Of a DNA stretch of 64,000 nt, positions 49,088 through 58,923 are shown in pieces; position 1 is the first letter of the stretch; the number at the start of each line of letters is the position of its first letter. The DNA lies in the NCBI GenBank assembly GCA_013350335.1, contig CM023539.1:16182302-16246301 (forward strand), given 5' to 3'. This DNA comes from Chimonanthus salicifolius (Eukaryota > Streptophyta > Magnoliopsida > Laurales > Calycanthaceae). The notes under the pieces were generated by a model. That model saw only the letters and a list, made by a program, of their open reading frames with translations. It had not been told where the DNA came from and ran no database searches. The position numbers and the translations under genes are program-made.

Positions 49088-50247
49088 TGTAACACCCCAA
49101 TTTCTCAATGAAATGGAAAATTACCAAAATGCCCCTGAGTTGTTAAATTAATTATTTTGTGATGTTAAGGAAGGAAATAGTGGGGCCCATTGCTCAAATT
49201 AAAATAATATGAGCATATTATGAATGTTAAGTTTGATTGGTTGGGTAATTTTCATCATTTGGGTCAAAAATGGCTAAATGGGTCAAAGGGCCCAAATGGG
49301 ACCCATCGGGTCAAAATGGATGATTTGACCTTTTTGTGAATTTAAATTAAATGGGGTTAAGCTTATTTGATTGGAAATCAAGTAGAGAAGAAATGGGTAG
49401 GCCTGACCCATATGCAAAAACTGAATACAAATGACCAAAATACCCATAATTGGGTCATGGAGTCAAAAACGGGTCAAGGAGCCAAAAGTGGACCCAACGG
49501 GCCGGGTTGACTAGTTTGACCACGGATGAACGTGTGGGCCCTCAATGGAACTCAAGTGTGAGATAATTCAGCTTGAGTTGGACTGATTTGGAGTGAGTCT
49601 AAATTAAGAAAAGAGTTGACTCAAAGATGGAGCATTAAATGTGATGAGTTGGGTTGGAATAAAAATATCTTGAGTTGGGTGAGTCAAAATGGAAATCCAA
49701 GGGACTGTAAATCAGTGAGTTTAATGGGAATTTGAAGAGGTTGGCTGGTCTCAAACCAACCAAAACAAGTCCCACACGTTGGGGACTTGTTTTGGTGAGT
49801 TCCATGGTGAATGGTTAATGAAATGCATGGGTTTGAGGTGAGTTGCTTCGGAATTTGAATGGCTGCATGGGTAGCTGCCAAGGGGTGCCTTGGAGGGCAC
49901 CCAATGCCCATCGTTTTGTGCATGAGTTGATGAGGAAGTGGAGGGGTGTTGATGGCTGAAATACAAAACCAATGAACACCATCACTTGGGCAATTTATCA
50001 TTGCAAAGCCTAAGATTTTCCTCATCTCTCTCTCCCTCTCTCCTTTCTCAAATTCGTTGTTCTTCTTGGCCGGAACAGCAGAGGTTTTGGCATCAAATAT
50101 TCAAGCAAAAAACAGCAAAAGAAAAGAAGAAATAAAAGGGAGAACAAGGATCAAAGACAATGAGGAAGTTTGGAAAATTTGGTAAGTATCTTTATGATTT
50201 TTTGGTTTAAAAACATAAAACAAGTAGGGTATGTATTGGGCCGTGGT
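49088..50247 (+). mobile_element. LTR J, left part (split by element L)
   Basis: It begins TGTAACACCCCAATTTCTC like K and L. It has GGGTCAA repeats, the ACAAGTCCC/GGGACTTGT foldback around ACACGTTGG (about 49766-49796), a CT-rich stretch near 50025-50045 and a textbook donor-like GGTAAGTATC (GTAAGT at 50182-50187). Element L is inserted at GTGGT (50243-50247), and J resumes at 62508. Confidence 0.92.
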
Positions 50248-50917
50248 TGTAACACCCCAATTTCTCAATGAAATGGAAAATTACCAAAATGCCCCTGAGT
50301 TGTTAAATTAATTATTTTGTGATGTGAATAAAGGAAATAGTGGGACCCATTGCTCAAATTAAAATCATAAGAGCATATTATGAATGTTAAGTTTGACTGG
50401 TTGGGTAATTTTCATCATTTGGGTCAAAAATGGCTAAATGGGTCAAAGGGCCCAAATGGGGCCCATCGGGTCTTGCTGGGTTATTTGACCGTTTTGTGAT
50501 TTTAAATTAAAAGGGGTTAAGCCTATTTGATTGGAAATCAAGTGGAAGAAAAATGGGTAGGCTTGATCCATATGTAAAAACCAATTAGAAATGACCAAAA
50601 TACCATAAATGGGTCATATTGTCAAAACGGGTCAAGGAGCTAAAAGTGGACCCAACGGGTCGAGTTGACTATTGTTGACCGTGTGAACCCTCAAGGGAGC
50701 TCAAACACGAGTCAAATCAGTTGAGTGGGACTGAGGTGAGTTGGAATTAAATAAAAAGGTGAGTTAACTCATGTGCATTAAATGAAATGCATTAAATGTG
50801 ATGAGTTGGGTTGGAATAAAAATACCTTGAGTTGGGTGAGTCAAAATGGAAATTCAATGGACTGTAAATCATTGAGTCTAATGGGAATTTGAAGAGGTTG
50901 GCCCAGCTTTAACCACC

Positions 50918-50949
50918 CAAACAAGTCCCACACGTTGGGGACTTGTTTG
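50918..50949. repeat. Foldback around ACACGTTG in L 5' LTR
   Basis: CAAACAAGTCCC (50918-50929) pairs perfectly with GGGACTTGTTTG (50938-50949) across an 8-nt loop ACACGTTG. J and K have close versions. B and E have a different stem (GGTGGTGGTT/AACCACCACC) just after the same CACGTTGG core. Confidence 0.93.
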
Positions 50950-51316
50950 GGGTGATTTCCATGATGTATTAAATGAGAATACATGGGATTGTGATGAGAT
51001 GCTTGGGGATTTGAATGGCTGTATTGGTAGCTGCCAAGGGGTGCCTTGGATGGCACCCAATGCCCACCGTTTTGAGCAAGAAGTTATGAGGAATTGAGAG
51101 GTTTTTGGGGCTGAACTACAAAAGAACAACAAACACCCATGGTTGGCCGTTTTTGTCAAAGGAAACCCAATTGTTCCCATCTCTTTCTCCCTCTCTTCAA
51201 TTGGTATTCTTGGCTGGAACAGCAGAGGCTTTTGGTACCAGATATTCAAGCATACAATCAGCAAGGAGTTAAGGAAACAAGGATTAAAAGTCAAGAGCAA
51301 AAGGCAAAGGAAAGTG

Positions 51317-53305
51317 GTAAGTTTTTCCCATTGATTAATGGTTAATAAAATGGGTAAAATAGGACATGATTTGGCCATGGGATGGTCAAATCTATCAAAG
51401 GGTTAAAATATGATTCCTTTATGCTCAATTAGATGGAAAGCATGGACATAGGGTTCGGCCACTTTGGATGGCCGAACCCCATGGAATTTTATGGTTAGTG
51501 TTGATGGTTTTGTAAGGATTAAACCATGCAAGAATAGGACCGATTTTAGAGGTCTAAGATACATGCTTTGGAAAGATTGAAAACATGGATTTGCATGTTA
51601 TAATTTGGCCATACCATGGCCGAATTTGAAAGGGTCTAAACCATAGAAGAAGGTGTCAAAAAGAAATGAAATGAACCATTGGGTTCAGCCACTTTGGGTG
51701 GCCGAACCCCATGAAAAGAGTTAGTTAATGGTTATGGTTTTTGAAATTTAAAACCATCCATTTGGGGACTGTTTTTACATATGTTATTAAGATTTAAAAT
51801 ACATGCTTAAAGAGGGTTAAAAACATGGGTTTGAATATCAGAAAAGGCTGAAGATATGTGGTCTAATCAGTGGAGTAAAATTGGAAAAGATGGACCATGG
51901 GGATCGGCCATCTTGGATGGCCGAATCCCATGATATGGTGTTGGTTTTTGGATGATTTCTTTGAGAGTTTAAACCTGATTTAATATACTGTTTATACATG
52001 TTTATATGAGGTTTAAAAACAGTAAACATAGCCATTGGGTTTGGCCACTATGGAGGGCCGAACCCCATGCAAATGATGGTTGGTTTTAAGGTGTTTGAAA
52101 CATGGGAACCATAGAACTTTGGTGGACTGTTTTGGGTTTTTATTTAAGAATCAAATACATGTTATAGAAGGGATGATAAACATGGATCTGAATGACAAGA
52201 AGACTGAAGTTAATATGGGTTTAAACAGTAGATTTAAATTGATATTATGGACCATTTGGATCGGCCATCTTGGATGGCCGAATCCCATAAAATGTTGTGG
52301 TCATTCGGACAAAGTGATTAACTTATTTCTATGGTTTTGAGAGGTAAAAATGCAGTAGTAATATACTGATTAATACTTGTCTAAATGAGGATTTAAAACA
52401 TATACATAAGGACCAAGACATGGACATAGGGTTCGGCCACTTTGGATGGCCGAACCCCATGCTAGTTTTGATGAAGTTGGTGAGTTTTAAACTATATAAA
52501 ATATGGTGTTTGATGTGATTTATGGAAGTTTAACTTGCTGATTATTGGTTGGCCAACATAGGGCTGAACCATGTCATTTTAAAAAGGGTTAAGTGTTTAA
52601 GAGTTGATTAAATAAAGTAGGAAGTTAAATACTAAGTTGGTGATGTTCGGCCAAAGGGCATGGTCGAACCCCACATGATGCGGATGGGTCGTAGATGGGA
52701 TTGAATAAGTAAATGATGTTATGACTTGCTGATTGGTATATGGATAAGGTACCGGAAGTTGAACGACGTGCGAGTTGTGATCGGGTGACGCGAAAGAAAG
52801 ATCAGTTACTGAAGGGATTCTTCGTAGGTTTCCTACCTTTATTGTAACCACGATTTAATATGCTGTTTTATGTTGATTTCGATAAATTATATGATTGTAA
52901 AGTTATGTTTCTAAATGATATATATGCATAGACATCTCATGCATGGCATGGGATGATGGTGTTGTAACCGGAGGCCACACTCCGTCGGGGCGTCCGAAAG
53001 ACCACTGTGGGGTACCCTGATGATGAGAATCCCATCAGGAGGAATCCGGAGGCCACACTCCGTCGGGGCGTCCGAAAGACCACTATGGGTTACCTTGACG
53101 ATGAGAATCCCGTCAAGTGATGGCTGTGTTGAATGGTGATGGGTGGGACTCATTACATGTTCATTTCATACATAGCATGATTTTATGGAATTTTGTCTCA
53201 CATGTATTATTATGATATTATTTGCATGTTTTAACTAACCATGTGGTAGCCCTATTCGGAAACACTACTGGGCGCGTTGATCTAACGCCCTATCTATATC
53301 CTTAG
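51317..53305 (+). other. Putative intron inside element L 5' LTR
   Basis: The donor is AAGTG|GTAAGT (51317). The branch-point-like CTAAC (53282-53286) is followed by a pyrimidine-rich stretch and CCTTAG (ends 53305), with a second AG in GATGCAG (53317). The same sites occur in the 3' LTR (59993; 61957-61961; 61980). It is supported by matching sites in eight other LTRs of diverged families. It is motif-based only. Confidence 0.45.
52824..52950 (+). promoter_or_regulatory. Conserved GTAGG-N3-CCTAC dyad and RY-type box
   Basis: GTAGGTTTCCTAC (52824-52836) follows a CpG-rich block (GGTACCGGAAGTTGAACGAC...). CATGCATGGCATG (52938-52950) lies about 100 bp further on. Both recur at the same relative place in nearly every LTR here (for example 12186 and 47058 for the dyad; 26925, 35185 and 38557 for the RY box). 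CCTACC resembles the MYB AC element and CATGCATG the B3-domain RY element. Function is inferred only from that likeness and from conservation. Confidence 0.6.
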
Positions 53306-53454
53306 TGGATGATGCAGGGAAAGGAAAGAACGTGGTTGGAGAAGAGGACCAAGCACGGAAACTTGGCCGCTTTGAATGATTTTGAATGGACTATTCATGG
53401 ATTTGTTATTTGAATTATGTGGACAATGTAATTTGGTAGCTAGATTTGTTGGCA

Positions 53455-53462
53455 TGTAATAA
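53455..53462 (+). promoter_or_regulatory. Polyadenylation-like element TGTAATAA
   Basis: TGTAATAA is about 370 bp before the LTR end. It is conserved at the same place in K (47669), B (13087, TGTAATAAA), A (5203-5210, minus), H (about 38050, minus), F and G. It resembles the plant near-upstream element. If it is used, R ends just downstream, and the hairpins and U5 lie after it. Confidence 0.5.
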
Positions 53463-53648
53463 GTAGATGCTGTGGATTAGTTTATTTTGGATGGTTGGAT
53501 TGAATAGTAGAATAATATTAGTTAGTAATTTTGGAAAATAAGATTATGTAATTTGCTATCTAATATTGAAAGAAATGGAATAGTCATAGGTTCTATTATA
53601 ACCTCAGTTAGAATAAGACTAAGTTAATTCCGCAAGTTATATATATAC

Positions 53649-53733
53649 CATGTGCGGATCAGTTTTATGGACTTAGTTCATACGCACATGGGCTTGGCCA
53701 GTTAAGGGTCGGATTTAGAGATCCGAACTTAAC
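53649..53733 (+). other. Tandem U5 hairpins of element L
   Basis: Hairpin 1 pairs CATGTGCG (53649-53656) with CGCACATG (53683-53690), with inner ATGGAC/GTTCAT. Hairpin 2 (53701-53733) pairs GTTAAG with CTTAAC and TCGGAT with ATCCGA. Identical copies lie at 62324-62365 and 62376-62408 in the 3' LTR. Other families have different stem sequences that still pair. Confidence 0.82.
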
Positions 53734-53829
53734 TCGCGTTGTGACACTCCGCCCCGATCACATGATATATTATATTTAAAAAAAAAATAAACTCTGAAAA
53801 TTAGAATGAAAAGGGCGGGGTGTTACAGT

Positions 53830-53841
53830 TGGTATCAGAGC
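53830..53841 (+). other. Element L primer-binding site (tRNA-iMet)
   Basis: TGGTATCAGAGC starts two bases after the 5' LTR end and is complementary to the plant initiator tRNA-Met 3' end. Confidence 0.97.
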
Positions 53842-54211
53842 GAAACGGGAAGTTGAATCTTCCGAAGTAAGATTAAGACGGTTTCATGTCTCACTGACGG
53901 ATAAGAATCCCAACTGACCGACTCTTCGGAGTCCGCTGACTGGGGGCCGGATTAATTTACTTCGTGGACTCGGACTGAACAAATCAATCTGAGAACAACA
54001 GTGAAAGATAGCAAAAGTACATTATTATAATTGATCTATCAAACGTAGCAAAATAGGATATACATTCCCCAATACTCCCCAATTGAGAAAAACAAACATA
54101 GGGAATTTAGAGACTTCCCCCACAAAAACAAATAGAAAACCAAGTTTGCTTATTTGGAAATCTCCCCAAAATTGTGAAAAGTACAAACTGTATGAGGAAA
54201 CTAAGTCAATA
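53842..54211 (+). other. Element L untranslated leader
   Basis: About 370 bp with blocks shared with B, D and G (GTAAGATTAAGACGGTTT, CTCACTGACGG, GACTCTTCGGAG) and CCCC-rich runs before gag. The homologous gag AUG is at 54212. Confidence 0.85.
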
Positions 54212-54279
54212 ATGTTTTATGACTTAGGGAACTGGCTCCAAAGAAAAGGATCTCTCAGAACCAGAAAGGGAAGGAAAAG

Positions 54280-57200
54280 GTGTTGCAAATCACGCAACAT
54301 GAGGAAGTTTTATCACAACACGAAAAATCTGTGCATGAGAAGGAGCCATCTATCCATGAGAAAGAGGTAACCCAACCTGATGAGGAGCAAGCTGTTCATG
54401 AAAAGTCTCACAATGGGGAAGAATCACAGCACTCTTGGAGGGAAGAGAAGGGGAGTGATAATGCATCACGGAAGGAGGGAGAAGGGAACAGTGGTGTACA
54501 TATACCGCATGTGCCGCCTGAGCTTCAGGGCTTAGTCCAAGCAGTGGTAACCTCAGTACTCCAGCAACATATGAATGGGAGTGAAAGTTCCAGGGATGCT
54601 AGTGACCGGAGTATGGCACGAGAATTTCAACAACAGCGTCCTCCCTACTTTAAAGGGAAAGAAGGGGCTGTCGGAGCCGAGCATTGGCTGAAGAAGATCA
54701 CTCAGATCTTAAAATTACTTAAGATCTCGAGTCATGCTGACAGGATTTTACGGGCTACTTCACAATTGATAGAAGATGCCGGTAAATGGTGGGAGGTGGT
54801 GGAGAAGCAGAGGGAACTCATACCAGCTAGGGAGAGGACGGCCATGACATGGAATGAGTTTTCAGCAACCTTTCTGGAACATTACTTTCCGGAGGAGGAG
54901 AAGGAGCGACAGACGGAACTTTTTCTGTCCTTGGTACAGGGCTCTATGACGGTGGCAGAGTATCACCGTGAATTTCTCAGTTTATCCATTTATGCATTCT
55001 ATATGGTGGACACAGAACTTCGCAAGGCAAGAAAGTTTGAGAGGGGTCTACGGCCAAACATCAGGGCCAAAGTGACCATATTTAAGTGTACCACATTGGC
55101 TGAGGTGGTCAGCAAGGCCACAATAGCAGAACAGGAGTTGAATGCAATAGTACGGTTTGACAATCGTCGAGCTCCAAGTGGGAGGGGTGGGTTTCAGCCC
55201 AACAAGAGGTTCCGTCCGAACTTCAGTAGACCCTCACCATCTACTGGGTCCGCGGGGAGCTTTCGTCCCAACCAGCCCTCCCCATCTGCATCAGTCACCC
55301 AGTCATTCAAAGGGGTGAACAACTGTTTCCACTGTAATCAGCCGGGTCACTTCAAGAGAGACTGTCCAAAGCTCAATAGGCTCTCATATTCCGGAGGATC
55401 TTTCCGTCCACCAGCTAGGCCAGCTAACTCCCGAGGAGGCAGGACATATAATCAGGCGGGACGAGCGCCTACTCCTACCGGATCTGGACGACTATTTGCT
55501 CTGGAACCTCCTGAGGATGTGGATCATTCTGTGATTCAAGGTATGGCCGTTGTCAATAGTTCTTATGCTTATGCATTGTTTGATTCTGGAGCATCGCACT
55601 CTTTTATATCTGCATCCTTTATAATTGCTACTGGAACACTAGTACAAAAGCTGTCCACCACACTCACAGTAGTATCCCCTGTCGGAGACACGTCTTTGGG
55701 ACTCATATGCACGGCCATAAATACAGAACTCGCTGGACTCAGATTTGAGTTCAATTATTTGGTACTCGACATGACTGAGTACGATATTATATTTGGCATG
55801 GACTGGTTGGCTGGTTATGAAGCTAATATTGATTGTTATCGCCGAAGAGTGACGTTTTGGTCACCCGAGGGAAAACAGTATATAGTTCGTGCCGACAAGC
55901 AAAGCAAACTGCAGGAAGGGTTGCATCATTTGGTGTTGAACAATATTGTCATCAACAAAGCACCAGTCACTGAACTTCCAGCAATTGTGAAAGAATTTGT
56001 TGATGTCTTTCCAAAAGAACTCCCTGGTATACCGCCTGTGAGGGAGCTCAATTTTGAGATCAAGCTGTATCCTGGTACCTCACCAGTGTCTCTACCCCAT
56101 TATCGGATGGCATCAACAGAAATGTCTGAGTTGAAGAAGCAGCTTGATGAGTTACTCAGACTAGGTTGCATTCGGAACAGCACATCATCGTGGGGAGCTC
56201 CAGTGTTGTTCGTGAAAAAGAAGGATGGTTCACTCAGAATGTGTGTGGACTATCGGAAGTTGAATCAGCTAACTGTCCGGAACAAATATCCTCTACCCAG
56301 GATCGATGATTTATTTGATCAGTTGAGGGGATCCAGTCATTTTTCCAAGATTGACCTGATGTCCGGTTATCATCAAATCCGAGTCAGGGAGGAAGATATC
56401 GAGAAGACAGCTTTCAGAACACGGTATGGACTATTTGAATTTGTAGTCATGCCATTTGGGCTTACCAACGCACCGGCTGTGTTCATGGACTTAATGAACA
56501 GAATATTCCGTCCATATCTGGATCGGTTTGTTATAGTGTTCATTGACGATATCCTGATCTATTCCAAAAGTCAGGAGGATCATGCTGAGCATTTACGAAT
56601 AGTATTGAACACCTTGAGACAAAACCAGTTGTATGCTAAAGCAAGCAAATGCGAATTTTGGCTACCTGAGGTCAAATTCTTGGGGCATGTTATAACAGCA
56701 GATGGTATAGCCGTTGATCCGGCTAAGGTGGCAGCAGTAAGTGAGTGGAAAGCACCAAAGAATGTCACTGAAATCCGTAGTTTTCTGGGTTTGGCTGGAT
56801 ATTATAGGAAGTTTATCATGGACTTCTCCAAAATTGCATCCCCATTGACTCGACTCACGCAGAAAGGAGTCAAATATGAATGGTCAGAGTTGTGCAATCA
56901 GAGATTTGAGGAGCTGAAAGAGAGACTTACAACTGCTCCTATTCTAGTTTTGCCGGAAAGAGGCAAAGGTTATGAAGTACAATGTGATGCATCAGGAAAG
57001 GGACTGGGATGTTCACTCATGCAACGTGATCGGGTGGTGGCATATGGTTCAAGACAACTAAAGATACATGAACGCCTCTACCCCACACATGATCTAGAAT
57101 TAGCTGCGGTGGTCTTCGCTCTCAAAAGCTGGAGACACTATCTATATGGGGAGAAGTTTGAAGTATTTTCAGATCACAAGAGCTTGAAGTATTTATTTGA

Positions 57201-58149
57201 TCAGAAAGAGCTCAACCTGAGGCAGCGCAGATGGATGGAATATCTAGCGGACTATGAATTTGCGCTCCGATATCATCCGGGAAAGGCCAACAAAGTGGCG
57301 GATGCTCTCAGCCGCATGTCTCATGCATCAGTGGCATGTTTGATCAGGACCGAATGGGAGATGTTGAATTCCATTCGTGAGTTTAATCTATACATCACAA
57401 ACCATGGGAGTATGTACAATTTGATCATACGATCCAACGTGGTTACAAAGATTGAACAGGAGCAGCGAACAGATCAGGAAATGGCAGGGACATGGGCTAA
57501 GATGTCTATTGGCGAGGTTGTACCGGATTGGGAATTAAGACCGGGACAGGGTCTTATGTTCCGGGGTAGAATTTATGTGCCAAGAAGCTGCAGAAAAGAA
57601 TTATTGATAGAGGCAAATCAGAGCAAGCTCTCCATTCATCCGGGTAGCACAAAAATGTATCATGACTTAAAAAGACATTATTGGTGGCATGGACTCAAGA
57701 AGGATGTTGCAGAGTTCGTGGCTCATTGTTTAACTTGTCAGCAGGTTAAGACAGAACATCAGAAGCCACCAGGGTTACTCAAACCCTTAGCAGTGCCGGA
57801 ATGGAAATGGGAGCACATTTCCATGGATTTTGTGACGGGGTTGCTGAGGTCCTCGAAGGGCAATGACGCTATATGGGTTGTGGTAGACCGACTGACCAAG
57901 TCCGCGCATTTTATTCCTATCAAAATGACGGATTCATCAGAGACATTGGGTCGGAGATATATCAAAGACATCATCAGATTACATGGTATCCCACGGACTA
58001 TAGTGTCTGATAGAGTGGCCGATTCACCGGCAGGGTATGGCAGAGCATGCAGTCGGCCATGGGGACCGATCTACTTATTAGCACAGCATTCCATCCACAG
58101 ACCGATGGACAATCGGAAAGAACAATACAAACGTTGGAGGACATGTTGA
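54280..58149 (+). CDS. gag-pol: Gag-protease-RT-RNase H-integrase polyprotein (frameshifted in integrase)
   Basis: A long open frame (open from 54223, no in-frame ATG before about codon 99; codon 1 is taken as 54280). In order: an acidic N-terminus with repeated HEK motifs (about 8-45); [17 protein letters not shown]; a retrotransposon gag domain (about 105-270); the CCHC knuckle from C349 to C362; protease D435-S-G; RT with D692 and FIDD (D756, D757); RNase H D903, E940, D965 and DALSR at 1008; the integrase zinc region with C1150/C1153; and catalytic D1183 and D1244 (60 residues apart). Just after D1244 a single-base deletion near 58015 shifts the frame, leaving about 45 unrelated residues before a stop. 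The catalytic Glu and chromodomain are in the next frame. The order is that of Ty3/Gypsy, and the chromodomain marks a chromovirus. It acts in virus-like particles and, for integrase, at chromatin. Confidence 0.95.
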   Translation: MLQITQHEEVLSQHEKSVHEKEPSIHEKEVTQPDEEQAVHEKSHNGEESQHSWREEKGSDNASRKEGEGNSGVHIPHVPPELQGLVQAVVTSVLQQHMNGSESSRDASDRSMAREFQQQRPPYFKGKEGAVGAEHWLKKITQILKLLKISSHADRILRATSQLIEDAGKWWEVVEKQRELIPARERTAMTWNEFSATFLEHYFPEEEKERQTELFLSLVQGSMTVAEYHREFLSLSIYAFYMVDTELRKARKFERGLRPNIRAKVTIFKCTTLAEVVSKATIAEQELNAIVRFDNRRAPSGRGGFQPNKRFRPNFSRPSPSTGSAGSFRPNQPSPSASVTQSFKGVNNCFHCNQPGHFKRDCPKLNRLSYSGGSFRPPARPANSRGGRTYNQAGRAPTPTGSGRLFALEPPEDVDHSVIQGMAVVNSSYAYALFDSGASHSFISASFIIATGTLVQKLSTTLTVVSPVGDTSLGLICTAINTELAGLRFEFNYLVLDMTEYDIIFGMDWLAGYEANIDCYRRRVTFWSPEGKQYIVRADKQSKLQEGLHHLVLNNIVINKAPVTELPAIVKEFVDVFPKELPGIPPVRELNFEIKLYPGTSPVSLPHYRMASTEMSELKKQLDELLRLGCIRNSTSSWGAPVLFVKKKDGSLRMCVDYRKLNQLTVRNKYPLPRIDDLFDQLRGSSHFSKIDLMSGYHQIRVREEDIEKTAFRTRYGLFEFVVMPFGLTNAPAVFMDLMNRIFRPYLDRFVIVFIDDILIYSKSQEDHAEHLRIVLNTLRQNQLYAKASKCEFWLPEVKFLGHVITADGIAVDPAKVAAVSEWKAPKNVTEIRSFLGLAGYYRKFIMDFSKIASPLTRLTQKGVKYEWSELCNQRFEELKERLTTAPILVLPERGKGYEVQCDASGKGLGCSLMQRDRVVAYGSRQLKIHERLYPTHDLELAAVVFALKSWRHYLYGEKFEVFSDHKSLKYLFDQKELNLRQRRWMEYLADYEFALRYHPGKANKVADALSRMSHASVACLIRTEWEMLNSIREFNLYITNHGSMYNLIIRSNVVTKIEQEQRTDQEMAGTWAKMSIGEVVPDWELRPGQGLMFRGRIYVPRSCRKELLIEANQSKLSIHPGSTKMYHDLKRHYWWHGLKKDVAEFVAHCLTCQQVKTEHQKPPGLLKPLAVPEWKWEHISMDFVTGLLRSSKGNDAIWVVVDRLTKSAHFIPIKMTDSSETLGRRYIKDIIRLHGIPRTIVSDRVADSPAGYGRACSRPWGPIYLLAQHSIHRPMDNRKEQYKRWRTC

Positions 58150-58862
58150 GGGCGTGCATGCTAGACTTCAAGGGTGGATGGGAGGATCATTTGCCATTGG
58201 TGGAGTTTTTTTATAACAATAGCTACCAAGCAAGTCTTCAGATGGCACCATTCGAAGCTTTGTATGGTAGACCATGCAGGTCACCAGTGTGCTGGACCGA
58301 GGTCGGCGAACCTGCGCTGATAGGACCCGAGTTGGTTGCCGAAACTACTGCACAGATCCAGTTGATACGTCAACATTTGTTGACTGCACAGAGTCGGCAA
58401 AAGAGCTATGCTGATAAGAGGATGAGGTTTCTCGAATTTGAAGTGGGAGATATGGTATTCTTGAAGGTCTCGCCACGAAAAGGGCACATGAGATTTGGGA
58501 AGAAAGGAAAATTGTCGCCAAGATATGTGGGACCGTTTTCAATTATCAGAAGGATGGGAGATGTAGCCTATCAGTTGGCACTTCCTTCGCAATTGGCGTC
58601 TCTACATGATGTATTTCGTGTGTCGATGCTGAGGAAGTACAACCCTGATCCGTCTCATGTTTTGAATGTGCAAGATATAGATGTGCAAAGCGACATCACT
58701 TACATCGAGAAGCCGGTCAGAATAATAGAGAATGAGCAAAGGGTGTTGCGTAACCGAGCAATTCAGTTCGTCAAGGTGGTATGGGACCGTCATGGTGATG
58801 AAGAGGCCACGTGGGAACTTGAGTCGGAGATGAGAACAGCTCACCCTGAATTATTTGTGTAA
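58047..58862 (+). CDS. pol: Integrase C-terminal part with GPY/F and chromodomain (second frame)
   Basis: This 271-codon frame continues integrase after the frameshift. It carries [11 protein letters not shown], whose Glu (codon 24, at 58116) falls exactly 36 codons after D1244 once the missing base is allowed for (DD35E). Then come [32 protein letters not shown], the GPY/F module ([17 protein letters not shown] at 162-164) and a C-terminal chromodomain (about 219-268: [24 protein letters not shown]). The chromodomain is of the plant Tekay-type class and likely directs integration to heterochromatin, in keeping with the nesting seen here. The first ATG is internal to the core and is not a real start. 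Confidence 0.93.
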   Translation: MQSAMGTDLLISTAFHPQTDGQSERTIQTLEDMLRACMLDFKGGWEDHLPLVEFFYNNSYQASLQMAPFEALYGRPCRSPVCWTEVGEPALIGPELVAETTAQIQLIRQHLLTAQSRQKSYADKRMRFLEFEVGDMVFLKVSPRKGHMRFGKKGKLSPRYVGPFSIIRRMGDVAYQLALPSQLASLHDVFRVSMLRKYNPDPSHVLNVQDIDVQSDITYIEKPVRIIENEQRVLRNRAIQFVKVVWDRHGDEEATWELESEMRTAHPELFV

Positions 58863-58906
58863 TTCATTGAGAACCCTACTTCACTCGATTTTCGGGACGA
58901 AAATTT

Positions 58907-58917
58907 TAAAAAGAGGG
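58907..58917 (+). other. Element L polypurine tract
   Basis: TAAAAAGAGGG lies 6 bp before the 3' LTR (58924), after TTCGGGACGAAAATTTT, a block shared with B. Confidence 0.88.
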
Positions 58918-58923
58918 TTATAT

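Larger units (their letters stand above)
50248..53827 (+). repeat. Element L 5' LTR
   Basis: It starts TGTAACACCCCAATTTCTC and ends GGGCGGGGTGTTACA. In order: GGGTCAA repeats; the foldback CAAACAAGTCCC/GGGACTTGTTTG (50918-50949, 12-bp stem around ACACGTTG); a CT-rich stretch (about 51180-51200); GTAAGT (51317-51322); about nine TTCGGCCA-type foldbacks (about 51452, 51601, 51680, 51903, 52036, 52258, 52430, 52550 and 52646); GTAGG-TTT-CCTAC (52824-52836); CATGCATGGCATG (52938-52950); CGGAGGCCACACTCCG-type and CTTGACGATG/CGTCAAG foldbacks; CTAAC (53282-53286) with CCTTAG ending at 53305; TGTAATAA (53455-53462); TATATATATA (53638-53647); and U5 hairpins. Confidence 0.97.

Noticed and set aside
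50878..51378. 166-codon minus-strand ORF, repeated identically at 59554-60054
   Set aside because: It lies inside both LTR copies of L and its identity only reflects the LTR duplication. Related LTRs K and J do not keep this frame. Not called as a gene.
51451..52676. Regularly spaced palindromes as a CRISPR array
   Set aside because: Spacing is irregular (about 100-230 bp), repeats are imperfect foldbacks inside LTRs, and the context is a plant retrotransposon.
53638..53647. TATATATATA as the TATA box of element L
   Set aside because: It is not conserved at this place in B, E or K, and lies downstream of the conserved TGTAATAA element. Kept only as a weak alternative promoter.
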